Of a stretch of DNA of 64,000 nt, positions 10,244 to 19,917 are shown piece by piece. Where the stretch lies: the NCBI GenBank assembly GCA_949358305.1, contig OX442314.1, positions 49,980,581 to 50,044,580 on the forward strand, given 5' to 3'. Numbering within the stretch: the first letter of the stretch is position 1; each line of letters begins with the position of its first letter. Position numbers and translations under genes: made by a program. The DNA comes from Strigamia acuminata (Eukaryota; Arthropoda; Chilopoda; Geophilomorpha; Linotaeniidae). The notes under the pieces are model-generated. The model saw only the letters and a list, made by a program, of their open reading frames with translations. It was not told the DNA's origin and made no database searches.

Positions 10244-10452
10244 CAGGGGCGGATCTAGCTTTTCGGGGCCTGGGGCTTGAGGTTTTTTCGGGGCCCCTTT
10301 CTCAAAATTTTTTCGCGACCTTTCTTCTTTTACTTTTTTTTAGCGACCTTTTCTTTTTTTTTTTTTAGTACCTGGCCCAGAGTCTCGGGGTTCCCTAGAA
10401 TTTGGGGGCCTGGGGCTCAAGCCCCAATAGCCGGGTGCTAGATCCGCCACTG
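10244..10452. mobile_element. hAT-type MITE, 209 bp
   Basis: The terminal inverted repeats are caggggcggatctagc (10,244-10,259) and gctagatccgccactg (10,437-10,452). Flanking 8-bp target duplications are aacgaaag (10,236-10,243) and aacaaaag (10,453-10,460), differing at one base. The CAG(T/G)GGCGGATC end and the 8-bp duplication fit the hAT superfamily. The interior is poly-T and GGGGCC-rich and non-coding, so it would need a transposase supplied elsewhere. Confidence 0.8.
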
Positions 10453-10847
10453 AACAAAAGGCAGAATTATTAGTGAGCGACAAGGAAAACAAGAAATGAC
10501 CCCGACGTTGATCTGCCGCCGACACCGATTCAATCGTAGCTTATTATCTGAACATTTTAACAACTGATCCTCAATTCTCGCGAGTATTTGCATTTCCAAC
10601 AGCTGCGATACAATTTATGATTGAGCGAAGATATGTGGACGCAAGAATGATAATGAAGACGATACCCGATGCAACATCATAAGATCTGGACAGCGCTTAA
10701 GGAGGGCCGTTTGTTGACTTTTGGAACTGATTTTGATCTGATTTCAATGTATTATAACGTGAAACGTGAAATGTTGTTATCGGTTATTGTTTCATATTTT
10801 GGGTTATTTTGTGTTATATCTTGTATTTATTCATGTTTCTTTTGTGA

Positions 10848-10905
10848 AGAGGATGCATGATGCCATTGTGGATGTATTTGATACTTTGGGCATCATGCAT
10901 CCTCT
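10848..10905. repeat. 17-bp perfect inverted repeat, 24-nt loop
   Basis: agaggatgcatgatgcc (10,848-10,864) is followed by its exact complement at 10,889-10,905. The arms flank no coding frame of note. It could be a transcript hairpin or a small foldback insertion. Confidence 0.8.
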
Positions 10906-11454
10906 ATTTAAGATGTATTTGTTTATTTATTATCGTTTCTAATAACGACCACCAGATCACTCTGGTTATATCACAAATGGCCACGCACATAGGTAATGTG
11001 CCTCTGAAGTTTTCCCTTATGAAAAGGAACATTTTGTGTAAGTTTCAGTGTATTAAATATTATTTTTGCATAAACTGAGTTGTTTTTTGTTGTTTGCATG
11101 TCCTATAAATGCAAACATACGTGAATTTGACCGCAAAACAGATCAAATTCACGTACGCACATTAGCGCACTGTTCTGCACGGAAATCAACGCGCAGATAC
11201 TTTTTCACGCTTCCAACACACATTATTTCGTGTGTTTTCTGCGCCAGATAGCTACACAGTTCTCTCTCTGATCTTGGTCTTAGAACTTGGCGGCCAGCGT
11301 ATATTGCGATTGCTTTATGACCGAGTTTAAACATTATTATTTATAAGTGTTATCCATGCTTAGGTGTATTAGTATTAATATTACTTTAGTTTTCAGACTT
11401 AGTTAATTATTTATTCGTATTTGATTTGACTTGTGTTAGTGTTTGCTTAGTTTC

Positions 11455-11775
11455 TATTTAGAGTTGATATTCGCGGAGAACCAGGGCAAGCTGGAAGAAC
11501 TCAAACTTCGAAAGCGTGTGGAGATTGGACACATCAAAATGAAATCAAACGAAACGATATGGGCATATTTGGACCGTATGATTTTGATTCCAGAGGAATT
11601 AAACTCGATAGAATCACCCATTGCAGAGGCAGAGTTGTGTGCACATATTTTACAGGGGCTCACCACAAATTATGCTGCGGTGGGCACCAGCTACGACGTA
11701 ATTGGGCGCAGTACTTTAAAATTACCGAAGCTACGACGGGCGCTGCTGGCTGAGGCGTTGAGGAAGACATCACTC
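11455..11775 (+). pseudogene. copia-type Gag (UBN2-like) remnant
   Basis: An open segment encodes a Gag-like helix series including GHIKMKSNETIWAYLDRMI, then EELCAHILQGL-like and LPKLRRALLAEAL stretches. The order (K-M-x-x-x-E-S/T-I-x-x-Y-L-x-R, then a 'hLLxGLPxxY' block) is the pattern of Ty1/copia-type Gag proteins. No zinc knuckle, protease or polymerase follows; the frame runs on into unrelated sequence and the histone H4 3' region begins at 11.89 kb. A single-exon host relic of the same fold is less likely. Confidence 0.5.
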
Positions 11776-11890
11776 CCACCTGCAGTGGATGTTGGAGCAG
11801 AAAGTGCTTCCTGGATTGGTGGATTTGCGAGAGGCAACGGACGTTTATTTTATTTACGTATTTTTATTCATTCAAATAACAGTAATAAAA

Positions 11891-11931
11891 GATCGCTTCT
11901 TTCCTTAAATCGTGTGGCTCTAAAAAGGGCC
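11891..11931 (-). terminator. histone 3' stem-loop and downstream element
   Basis: Reading the minus strand after the H4 stop, GGCCCTTTTTAGAGCC (11,916-11,931) forms the replication-dependent histone stem-loop with a TTTT loop and one C-A mismatch relative to the consensus. It is followed by CACA and a purine-rich AAGGAAAGAAGC (within 11,891-11,910), which fits the U7-snRNA-paired histone downstream element. This implies a non-polyadenylated, S-phase mRNA. Confidence 0.8.
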
Positions 11932-11965
11932 TATTGTTGAAATAACTTGAAATAACTCGTTGGTT

Positions 11966-12286
<321 letters not shown>

Positions 12287-12419
12287 TCAAATCGGAGAAA
12301 AAATCGCTGGTACAAATGCACGCTTGCTTGCTGAAAGCACAATGATTATTCCCGCTGTCAGAAAGCTGTATTTATAGTCCAACTGGCGGGCCGACCGAGT
12401 AGGGAGCTAGGGCTAGCGA

Positions 12420-12779
12420 GTGCGCCGACCTAGTAGTACCATACATATGGCAGGAAAAACGAATAACTGTGCAGTCGAAAGCGTCTTAGCGACGTATAGA
12501 AATGCAGTTTCCGTATATAACTTAGAGCAGAACGTCGTAGATAATTCCAGTCAGCACGACCAGAATCAAAATTGCGTGACCTCTAAGCAGATCCACGATC
12601 ACGACGGTCGTGGATCCGGTAAGGGGTCACGCAATTTTGATTCTGGTCGTGTGTTTCGAGAGAAATTCAGAGTTATTGGCGCGGAGAGGTTCTCTGCGCA
12701 TGAGATTCGGAGAAATGAAGGGGCGGTTGATGTCTCGTCGATTGGAAGATTCCACAATACTGAATTGAATTCGACTTAA
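12420..12779 (+). pseudogene. broken, shortened copy of the SR-like gene
   Basis: The block from about 12,475 repeats the leader of the SR-like gene (including cagtttccgtatataac). It then carries scraps of its coding region: a DGRGSGKGSRNFDS linker segment, REKFRV from the start of RRM2, and RRNEGAV plus GRFHNTEL from the end of RRM2. RRM1 and the RS and acidic tails are missing, and large internal deletions remove most of RRM2. It arose by DNA-level duplication including the promoter, followed by decay. It lies divergently next to histone H4. Confidence 0.75.
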
Positions 12780-13544
12780 CTTGCAGAGAAGACACTAATT
12801 CAATGTAATGTCATCCGCCAAATTCATTTTACGTTCTTTCGAAAGAATTCCCAAATTATCACTGAGAGCAAAATTCTTTGGAGAAAACAACAACAGCGTG
12901 TTACATAAAAACACTTATCATTATACATATAATTCACAACAATGAGATTACAGAGTGATAGATATTTCCAGATAAATATATTTCCATCTTCAGAAGATGG
13001 CTGGAAAACACTAACGTGATACACATGTGAAATAAAAGTTTTAAATATAACCCATGATGCTTTTACCTATCAATAAATTTTTTAAACAAAGTATTTTCAC
13101 GTTCCATGTGTTGAAGTTCCACTTCAGCTTTTTGTTGCTGAAGCTCTGCTTCTTTTCATTCCATTTTCAATTTCAATTTTCAATTTTTTTGACACTATTG
13201 AAATAAATTTCCCTTTTATAAAAACCAACTTTTTTTCATATTATTACAAACATCAGTAAATATTTCTCAATCCAAACATTGCAATAACTGAAATTTGTCG
13301 TACGACAACAAGATTAGATGGCAAGAAATCTTAAAAAAAATTCAAGTAATTTACTTTTTTTTATTTTAATAAAGTTATTAAAATCATACAATGGCGATTC
13401 ACACCGCACTGCAGACCCATCCAGTTCAACTCCGGCAGTGTACAACATCGACCGTAAAAATGTTGGGAGTATAGCACAGTTGATGACAGCGTTTGCGTCT
13501 TTTTGGTGAATGATCCAATTCTTTTTTATTTTAATTTTAGTTGT
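12780..13544. other. non-coding; possible minus-strand coiled-coil remnant
   Basis: Mostly AT-rich and unassigned. On the minus strand at about 13,063-13,165 a frame encodes KEAELQQQKAEVELQHMERE and a terminal LFKKFID before a stop, a coiled-coil tail of the kind found at the C-terminus of MADF/SANT-like proteins. An in-frame stop lies just upstream of it, so it is at best a relic. Confidence 0.35.
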
Positions 13545-13850
13545 TTGAAGTGTTGAAATATAGGGAGGTGAAGTGGGTGCTGTTAAACGTCAAATACATG
13601 CACTCGGCGTTCACTCGTTCCGCGGAGATTACATTCACTCTCAGTAATCTCCGGCTTAACAGGAAACTTTAAACATCCCTTTCCAGGCCGTTTTATTATA
13701 TTATTTTTATTTTTAGATTTTTATCTATATTCTTCTTGTAGTTATATTTTTTATGTACTGTACATATTTTTATATGCTTACAGTTTATATACCTTTATTT
13801 TTATTATATTTTTTTTTATTTTTTTTTTATTAGAAAGTCGTCCTTAAAAA
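13545..13850. repeat. dispersed repeat family B, copy 1
   Basis: Shares atagggaggtga, ctcggcgttcactcgtt and taatctccggcttaacagg with 55,745-56,000, and the last part with 15,570-15,760. An AT-rich tail (tttttatctatattctt) follows in each copy. The copies at 15.6 and 55.8 kb continue into a common gactcatcag-rich segment, and the 55.8-kb copy then leads into an integrase fragment. The family is therefore probably the LTR or leader of a decayed Ty3/gypsy element. Confidence 0.65.
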
Positions 13851-14167
13851 TCTCAACGATTTGGTTTGGAATGTGACTAATCAACATCTTGAGAACAGTT
13901 TGGGAAACAAGAGTCCACGAATTGACCCGTAATTATTACGGGCCGTAATGATTGTAATATTTAATTTTATGACGTTTTAGATTTAATATTTGACACGTTA
14001 ATAAACTAAAACGAGTATATTAATTCATTCGGTTAAGTAAATATTCGAGTTTAATTAGACTTTTTTTTAAAAACCGTGTTTGAAATATATTCTGTACTGT
14101 GAAAATGGGAACATAAATTAAAAGAAGTTTAAGTTTCAATTTTAAACACCGTATAGTTAATTTCCTT
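13851..14167. other. non-coding DNA
   Basis: AT-rich; no gene, RNA or repeat boundary recognised. Confidence 0.5.
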
Positions 14168-14168
14168 C

Positions 14169-14192
14169 AACAATTGGCAACCGCAAACTCAC
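14169..14192. repeat. solo MITE arm abutting a complete copy
   Basis: aacaattggcaaccgcaaac plus ctcac is the exact complement of the first 24 bases of the adjacent MITE's left arm, separated from it by tatta. The result is a 53-bp near-perfect palindrome (14,169-14,221). It is either the end of a second, mostly lost copy or the product of an aberrant transposition. Confidence 0.75.
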
Positions 14193-14197
14193 TATTA

Positions 14198-14742
14198 GTG
14201 AGTTTGCGGTTGCCAATTGTTCCTTATAATTATGAGTTACAAGCTCATAATTATAATTATAATTCCTTCTTGAAATAGGCACTTGCGGTACAATAAATAT
14301 TTTATAAATTATACTTATAAATACCATGTGAACAGTACAAATCTCTTGCATGTAATGGTAGAACAAATCCATATGCAAAAGAAAATGAAAATCTGTAGTT
14401 TTACTAATTTGACAGTTTTCAGACATGAAATTGGCTTCCAGTTCATTTATTTGCTGACCTGGAATGATTTTAGTTGTTTCTATCCTTCGATGGCAGAAAG
14501 AAATTGTGATTGAGGCTGATTGTTGAAACAGGTCAGGCAGCCATTTTGAATTTTTATTAGCACCATCAGCGCCATTTGCAATAGTGGGAGGAGCTTCAAA
14601 TAGCGTTAGGCGATCTGATTGGCTCCCTTATTTTACAAAATAGTGTAAAAATTGAGGAGTTACGTTATGTTATAAGTCCAATTTTATAATTATGAGCTTG
14701 TAACTCATAATTATAAGGAACAATTGGCAACCGCAAACTCAC
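14198..14742. mobile_element. TA-flanked MITE with 58-bp perfect inverted repeats
   Basis: The left arm 14,198-14,255 (gtgagtttgcggttgccaat...) and the right arm 14,685-14,742 are exact inverted copies over 58 bp, flanked by TA on both sides (14,196-14,197 and 14,743-14,744). Each arm holds a second, smaller palindrome (ataattatgag / ctcataattat). The interior (430 bp) has no convincing protein. The TA duplication suggests a Tc1/mariner-like or PIF-like partner, but the terminal bases GTGAG do not decide which. Confidence 0.8.
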
Positions 14743-14744
14743 TA

Positions 14745-15569
14745 GTTTAAAAGTTCTGGTTTTCTCATTACACTAAACTAGAAAATTGCGAATGACGCTG
14801 AGACTGGAGACCAGAGTAAAGACGGATGCGCGAATCCGTTCAGAGATACCACACGTGACTAGAACGACTAGAACTTCAATACCAGCTACGCTCGCAACAA
14901 TATTTGCATAATTTTTATTTTTGAGTTCCGGTTTTATTTCACCTACAGTAATCACTTTCCGTCTTAGTCTACTTGCACGAAGAATGGCTACTGCTGCATC
15001 TCCAAACTGTATTGCAATAAGAAGAGAAATTCACAAAGATCGGGCAACTGTTCTGCTGGGTGGTAGACTATTATTTCCTTATCATAGCTAGATTAGCTCT
15101 CGTCATCACCACTCAATTGGTGACTGGATTGCCAGATCCCATAACTGTTGGTTACGTAATAAGAATCATGCAAATGATTTTTAAAGTCAAATCATACAAT
15201 CATAAATCATAAATAAAGGCCTGCAAAAACCTGCAGGTTTTTACATTTAACATGACGCCTGAAAAGCCAAAATACTTGTAGCTTTTTTAGTGTTACTAGA
15301 TTATTTGTGAGGGAGATGGAAAAGGATGCTCACGGTTTGAATGGTGAAAAACGAACTCAACATTTTATTACTACAGTATAAGGTTAAAACTACACAGAAC
15401 ATTTGTGGCCAAATGAAAGGGCCACAGTGGGGTGTCCAAGCGCCGGATGCTGCACGAACAATACTATTACACTTCTAAATTTTTAACGCCTTCATCTGAT
15501 TTTGTGCGTCCATTAATTTTATGATGGAAGCAAAAGTAATCAAGGGGCATTTGTAAAATCCTAAAAATT
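14745..15569. other. non-coding DNA
   Basis: No supported gene. A small palindrome, aaaaacctgcaggttttt, lies near 15,225-15,242. Otherwise nothing recognised. Confidence 0.5.
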
Positions 15570-15850
15570 GAAGCGCATTCAACTCTCCGGCTTAACAGGA
15601 GACTTTAAAGACCGCTTTCCGGACGGTTTCATTATATTTTCATTTTCATTTTTTTAAATATATTATTACTGTATAATTATATTTTTTATGTATATATTTT
15701 ACTATGGTTACATTTTATACACCTTTATTTTTATTTTTAGTATATTTTGACTCATCAGATGACTCATCAGATCTCTCATTATAGTGTAGAGCGATTACAT
15801 GATGTGCCATGGAATCATCAGCCTTTTAGATTGTTCCCTACAGAAACTTT
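15570..15850. repeat. dispersed repeat family B, copy 2
   Basis: Contains ctccggcttaacaggagactt and the AT-rich tail. It continues into gactcatcag words and a segment near 15,810-15,840 (atcatcagccttttagattg) matched at 56,192-56,215 (atcatcagcctgttagattg). It is shorter at its left end than the copies at 13.5 and 55.8 kb. Confidence 0.6.
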
Positions 15851-16070
15851 TTTAGAAATAATAGTCTATTTTATTTAGGTTTAATCGCAGCAGCCATATG
15901 CAGCTATTAATATCCCACAATCATAATACCAGTATATTTAGTAGAATTTTCTGCTACAAGCCTTGATTTAGTTTTGACATTGTGAGATTTGTAATTTTCT
16001 AATACTGTACTGTTATAAATCCTGAAACATGGCTTTGGCTAACAAGTAAGTGAAATTCTCATCTATTAAT

Positions 16071-16860
16071 TTGCAGCATTTGTTTCTGTGGGAAAGGAAA
16101 GCCTGATGAGGTGGAAGATTACTTGGAAACGATTATTGCAAAAGCAAATTCGTTAATTAATGATGGCTTGGACACACCAAACAAATGTTAAACTATCGTT
16201 GACCATTCCGAGAAGGGCGTTGTTTTTAGAGAAGTAGACGCACCATTGCGTACAGATTCAACTTTCTGATCAGTGGAGACAGATCAACACAAATTGGGAC
16301 GATCTCTATTGGAAAATCTCCAAATAAATATGGTGGCTGCATTTCCGTTAGATTACGTGCACCTCGTCTGTCTTGTGGTGATGGAAGAAGTAACTAGAAA
16401 CTTGGGTACTAGGAACCAAGTTGAAATGCAGAAAATTGAGTAATGACCAAAATTAATACAACGCTATCGACATTTCGAAAATGTACCGGATCAGATTTTG
16501 CTAGGAAACCTAGAACTCTTCTAGAAGTTGACCGATGGAAGGCATTTTATAAGTTCCTGTTGTATTCAGGTCCCATCATAATGCTAAAGTTTTTACCTAA
16601 AGAAAACTTCAATCACTTCTTACTTTTGCACGTTGCGATTAAAATTCTTTGTAACAAAAGCCATTATTCAATTAATAACCAGGAAGCAAATGAATTTCTA
16701 AACACTTGTTACCTATGCTCCAAAGTTTAATGATTTCAAATTCCTTTCGTACAATGTATACATGGATTAGTGCATTTAGCAGCAGATTCTTTAAATCATG
16801 GACCAATGGATTTATGGACGGCCCCTTACGGTAAAATTTTTTTTAAGTTGTGAGCTCCGT
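16071..16860 (+). pseudogene. decayed CACTA/Transposase_21-like transposase
   Basis: Pieces of one protein appear in the expected order but in different frames. At about 16,075-16,190: CGKGKPDEVEDYLETIIAKA with LINDGL. At about 16,230-16,390: DAPLRTDS, then NMVAAFPLDYVHLVCLVVM. At 16,470-16,735: FARKPRTLLEVDRWKAFYKF, LLYSGPIIML and HFLLLHVAIKIL. At about 16,755-16,840: HGLVHLAADSLNHGPMDLWT. From memory of the family, this series (xYCGxxKP..., hFPxDYMHLVCLG, F.RKPRSL.E.DRWKATEFRQFLLYTGP, H.LLLHVAI, HGLLHLADD) is that of transposase-domain proteins of EnSpm/CACTA-like elements in invertebrates. Several stops and frameshifts make it non-functional. The superfamily label is from memory and needs a search. 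Confidence 0.6.
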
Positions 16861-17639
16861 GTGGAGTCAGATGGATTGAAAGACTCTAAACTAGTAATTA
16901 CCTTTTGTAAGATTACTGCATCAATACGATAAAATCTTAGCTTGCTAAATTTAGTAGAGGACAGATTGCTCAAGTTCAAGTGTCTACATGATTTACACGT
17001 GCTTGAGTCCTGACAGATTGCTAAGCCACCTTCTTTAAAAAATTAGCATCTTACATGAATAATTTTGAATTTTTGTGAATTTTTTCTTCTGGCACTATTC
17101 ATTTGGTAAGCCTAAGTATTGACCGGAATGAAGAATATGGCCTCCAAATGAATAAAAATTCGACAGAAGTGGATGGCACCTAGACAGAATGTTTATGTCA
17201 AGAGGGGTGAAAGCGAGTTCCATGACTGATTGGTCTCGGTGTCTGGATAATCAACACCGAGTGTAGTTGGTTCTTTGAATACTTAGACGATCCAGTGAAA
17301 ATACATCTTCTGATTGTAGTTATAAAAGTAAAAATCCATATTTGAAATATTGTGGAAATACATCCATTCAAATCATTTTCTAATTTACAGTACTGGAAAT
17401 ATAGTGGAAATATAACTTTCCATAACATTTCCATACACATTTCCACTACGTGGATATATGATCATCTACACTATATTTCCATTATACTTTCCATATGGAA
17501 ATCTCACTGATTTTGCAGTGCTGGTGCTAGAAGTTGGTAGAAAAGGAGTTGGTGGATTCGGGCACAACTAGCCACATGGTGTTTTGCAATTTTTTCTCTG
17601 TATTTAAAAACGCTTAGGTTATGGAAAAATTGAATTTCA
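16861..17639. other. non-coding DNA with an ATTTCCA/TGGAAAT-rich block
   Basis: Between about 17,345 and 17,505, tggaaata and atttcca words alternate several times (for example ctggaaatatagtggaaat and ctatatttccattatac), making a self-complementary AT-rich block. No coding support. Confidence 0.45.
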
Positions 17640-18500
17640 ATCAAAAGCCATCATAAACAAAGCGATTAGCAATCTCAACAAGATTGGGCTTACAATACAA
17701 AGTCATGTAAATGCCACATTCATGGAAGATGCGGGCTTACAATACAATGCAAAACAAATATCAAAGAAATGTTTAAAAATATTAAGAAAAATGTGGAAAT
17801 AAATTTTCAAATGACCAGAGCTCTCTTCTGGCTTCACTGGCACAAGTCATGTGCACAGTTTATCCAGGGGTGACCACGTGGAGGTAGAGAGTTGGATTTT
17901 ACACCCCGCGAACAAATCAACCATTGCAGACCGTGCAGAAAACCACAGAAACAAATTTAACAAATTTAAAAATAAAAATTCCAATGTAAGATAAACAATT
18001 TTTTTAAAAAAAGAAAACAGGTTTTTAACATGATAACTCCCAATTTACAAGTAAAAAAATCTGCTAAAAGTAGATTTTAATCTTTTTTAAAAAACCTAAA
18101 AATTAAACCACGATTTCCCAACGATGTTCGTAAGATATTTTTAAATAAACAAATTTCATTTGTATAAATATTTGCTAAATTTGTGAGTTTGACGTATATT
18201 GCACTGCAACCTTCAAAAAATAAGCCTAACAGACTCACGTTGTCCCACCAGTTCAACAATTCAACAATTCAACATCGAAATAGGAAAAAGTCCTGTTCTT
18301 TTCGTTCTAGAATATAAAAATCGTTACCGTTTTCATTTAAATACTTCAAATTTTCGTCGAATAATTTAAATTAAATCAGCGGTACGAAGAGAGACACTCA
18401 GCGCACACTTCCATCTTCGGATTCAACGTGGATATCGATACGGGGCACACAAGCCGAAAACACGGGATCTTGCTCAAAAAAGAACAAATCTTTACATGAC
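17640..18500. repeat. dispersed repeat family A, copy 2 (uninterrupted)
   Basis: Matches 3,462-3,630 plus 4,061-4,840, and defines the empty site for the LTR fragment at 3,631-4,060. The shared right end includes tggatat(t/c)gatacggggcac and agccgaaaacacggga. Confidence 0.75.
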
Positions 18501-18830
18501 GGCACAGTACGGTATTTGTTATTATTATCATTATCACAATCACATTATCAAAAATTTATTTTAACATTTAGAAAGCAATAAAAATAAAGGGAAGATGAAT
18601 GGAAGAAAGATGTCATGCGAAATAGAAACAATTTGGACATTTCAGACAAATTAGTCAAGTGTTAGTTTGTAGGGTTTTTTACCCCGGCGTGACCAAATGT
18701 TGTAACGTCACCTTGACGTCACCGGTAACGTGAGTCCGACGTGTTTCTGTTGGATTGGACAATACACATTTGGAATGTATTGGTCAACTCGACACTGATT
18801 GGTCGAGTGACCTGTCATGTATATTAAGCG
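18501..18830. promoter_or_regulatory. CRE-like cluster, probably the detached upstream part of the TFIIF-beta promoter
   Basis: At 18,711-18,750, TGACGTCA and related words are packed together (taacgtcaccttgacgtcac, cggtaacgtgag, ccgacgtg). Removing element 1 at its target duplication would place this cluster roughly 270 bp upstream of the TFIIF-beta ATG, where further CACGT/ACGTGAC words (32,335-32,358) and two TATATAAA boxes lie. Its regulatory role is inferred from composition only. Confidence 0.35.
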
Positions 18831-19845
18831 TGTTGTGACCCGACTGGACCGGGGTCAACGAAGAGTTTCTCTCGTGACCTCGTTTCGGGTGTAAGGGGAG
18901 CCGCAAGCGCGTCTCCCTTCCCTCAGTGCATTGACATCTAGTCAATGGACAGGCGTCTGCCCTGAGGGAGTGGGGATGGCTCGTCCACCCCACCATTGGG
19001 TGATTCCGGTCACCTGTCAACCCCGCTTTGTGCAAAGGAATGTGCCTTGCACTGAGCGGGCAGAACCAACACAACCATCAAACGAGAAACACACGTAAAA
19101 CCCGTCGTCCTACAAGATCAGGCCCAAGTAAATATACTGGGATTGACCAAGGACAAAGGACAATTTACCGTGAGTACGTTTGGTCAGTGTCAAACTCCGC
19201 AGAGTAACCTGCGAGATAAGATTACCACACTATTTTAGCACACCAGCTAGAAATAGTAAAAACCACTCCAGTTTAGCGAGTTGTGCAGACAAACGGTCGC
19301 ACAAGCCTAAACTGCAGTAGAACCACGACGAGCGTTCCCGCCGCTGTGTGACCGCCGGGAGCCAGAAGAGTCCGCCGCTGTGTGATCGCCGGACACCACA
19401 CAAAAACCTAGACAACAGACCGAAGTAAGCCTTTTAACTAAGCATTCACTCGCGCCTGACCAGCGTGAGCCCGAAGGACCAGCCAGAGACGAGTCGAGGA
19501 CGCCATATTGCCACGCCGGCCCAAGACGACATCACGTTGCCACAACGAGGACGCCATCTTGGACACGAACGAGACAACAGACGACCTCGCCGATTCCAGC
19601 CAGCTTTCATCTTACCTTTACCTTTCCATTCCCATCACCCATTCCGATTTACCTTTTACTTACCTTTCATATATATATATAAGATATATCTGTACATTGT
19701 CCCACAGAATAAATCTATATTATATTTTACCTTTTATATCTGTGTAATCATTTCTTTGGGTAAACCGCTCGAACAAAGCGGTAGTGAGTTAGTCGAATTA
19801 AGTAATCAACCCACGAGTTAGCGACGGTTAGAGTTGAGCGCGACA
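18831..19845 (+). repeat. element 1, 5' LTR
   Basis: 1,015 bp, TG...CA ends. A TATA-like run (catatatatatataag) at 19,668-19,682 lies shortly before an aataaa at 19,708-19,713, so the transcript start and polyadenylation signal would be close together near the LTR's 3' end. A candidate splice donor (ctttgg|gtaaac) has its GT at 19,760-19,761. Short frames inside the LTR are repeated in both copies simply because the LTRs are identical. Confidence 0.95.
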
Positions 19846-19847
19846 CG

Positions 19848-19865
19848 TGGGGGCCTGTCCGGGAT
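19848..19865 (+). promoter_or_regulatory. element 1 primer-binding site, tRNA-Pro type
   Basis: TGGGGGCCTGTCCGGGAT begins 2 nt after the LTR. It matches the well-known retroviral tRNA-Pro site (TGGGGGCTCGTCCGGGAT) at 16 of 18 bases. Confidence 0.8.
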
Positions 19866-19917
19866 CAAGTTGAATAACTGATTCTAACCTGTGATTACAT
19901 CATACCCAAAGCAAGAA

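Noticed and set aside
14157-14513. Small frames inside the 14.2-kb MITE
   Set aside because: They run through the palindromic arms and AT-rich interior and have no transposase similarity.
19465-19821. 118-codon frame in the element 1 LTRs (also at 31,944-32,300)
   Set aside because: Identical in both LTRs only because the LTRs match; it runs through the TATA and aataaa region and has no recognisable content.
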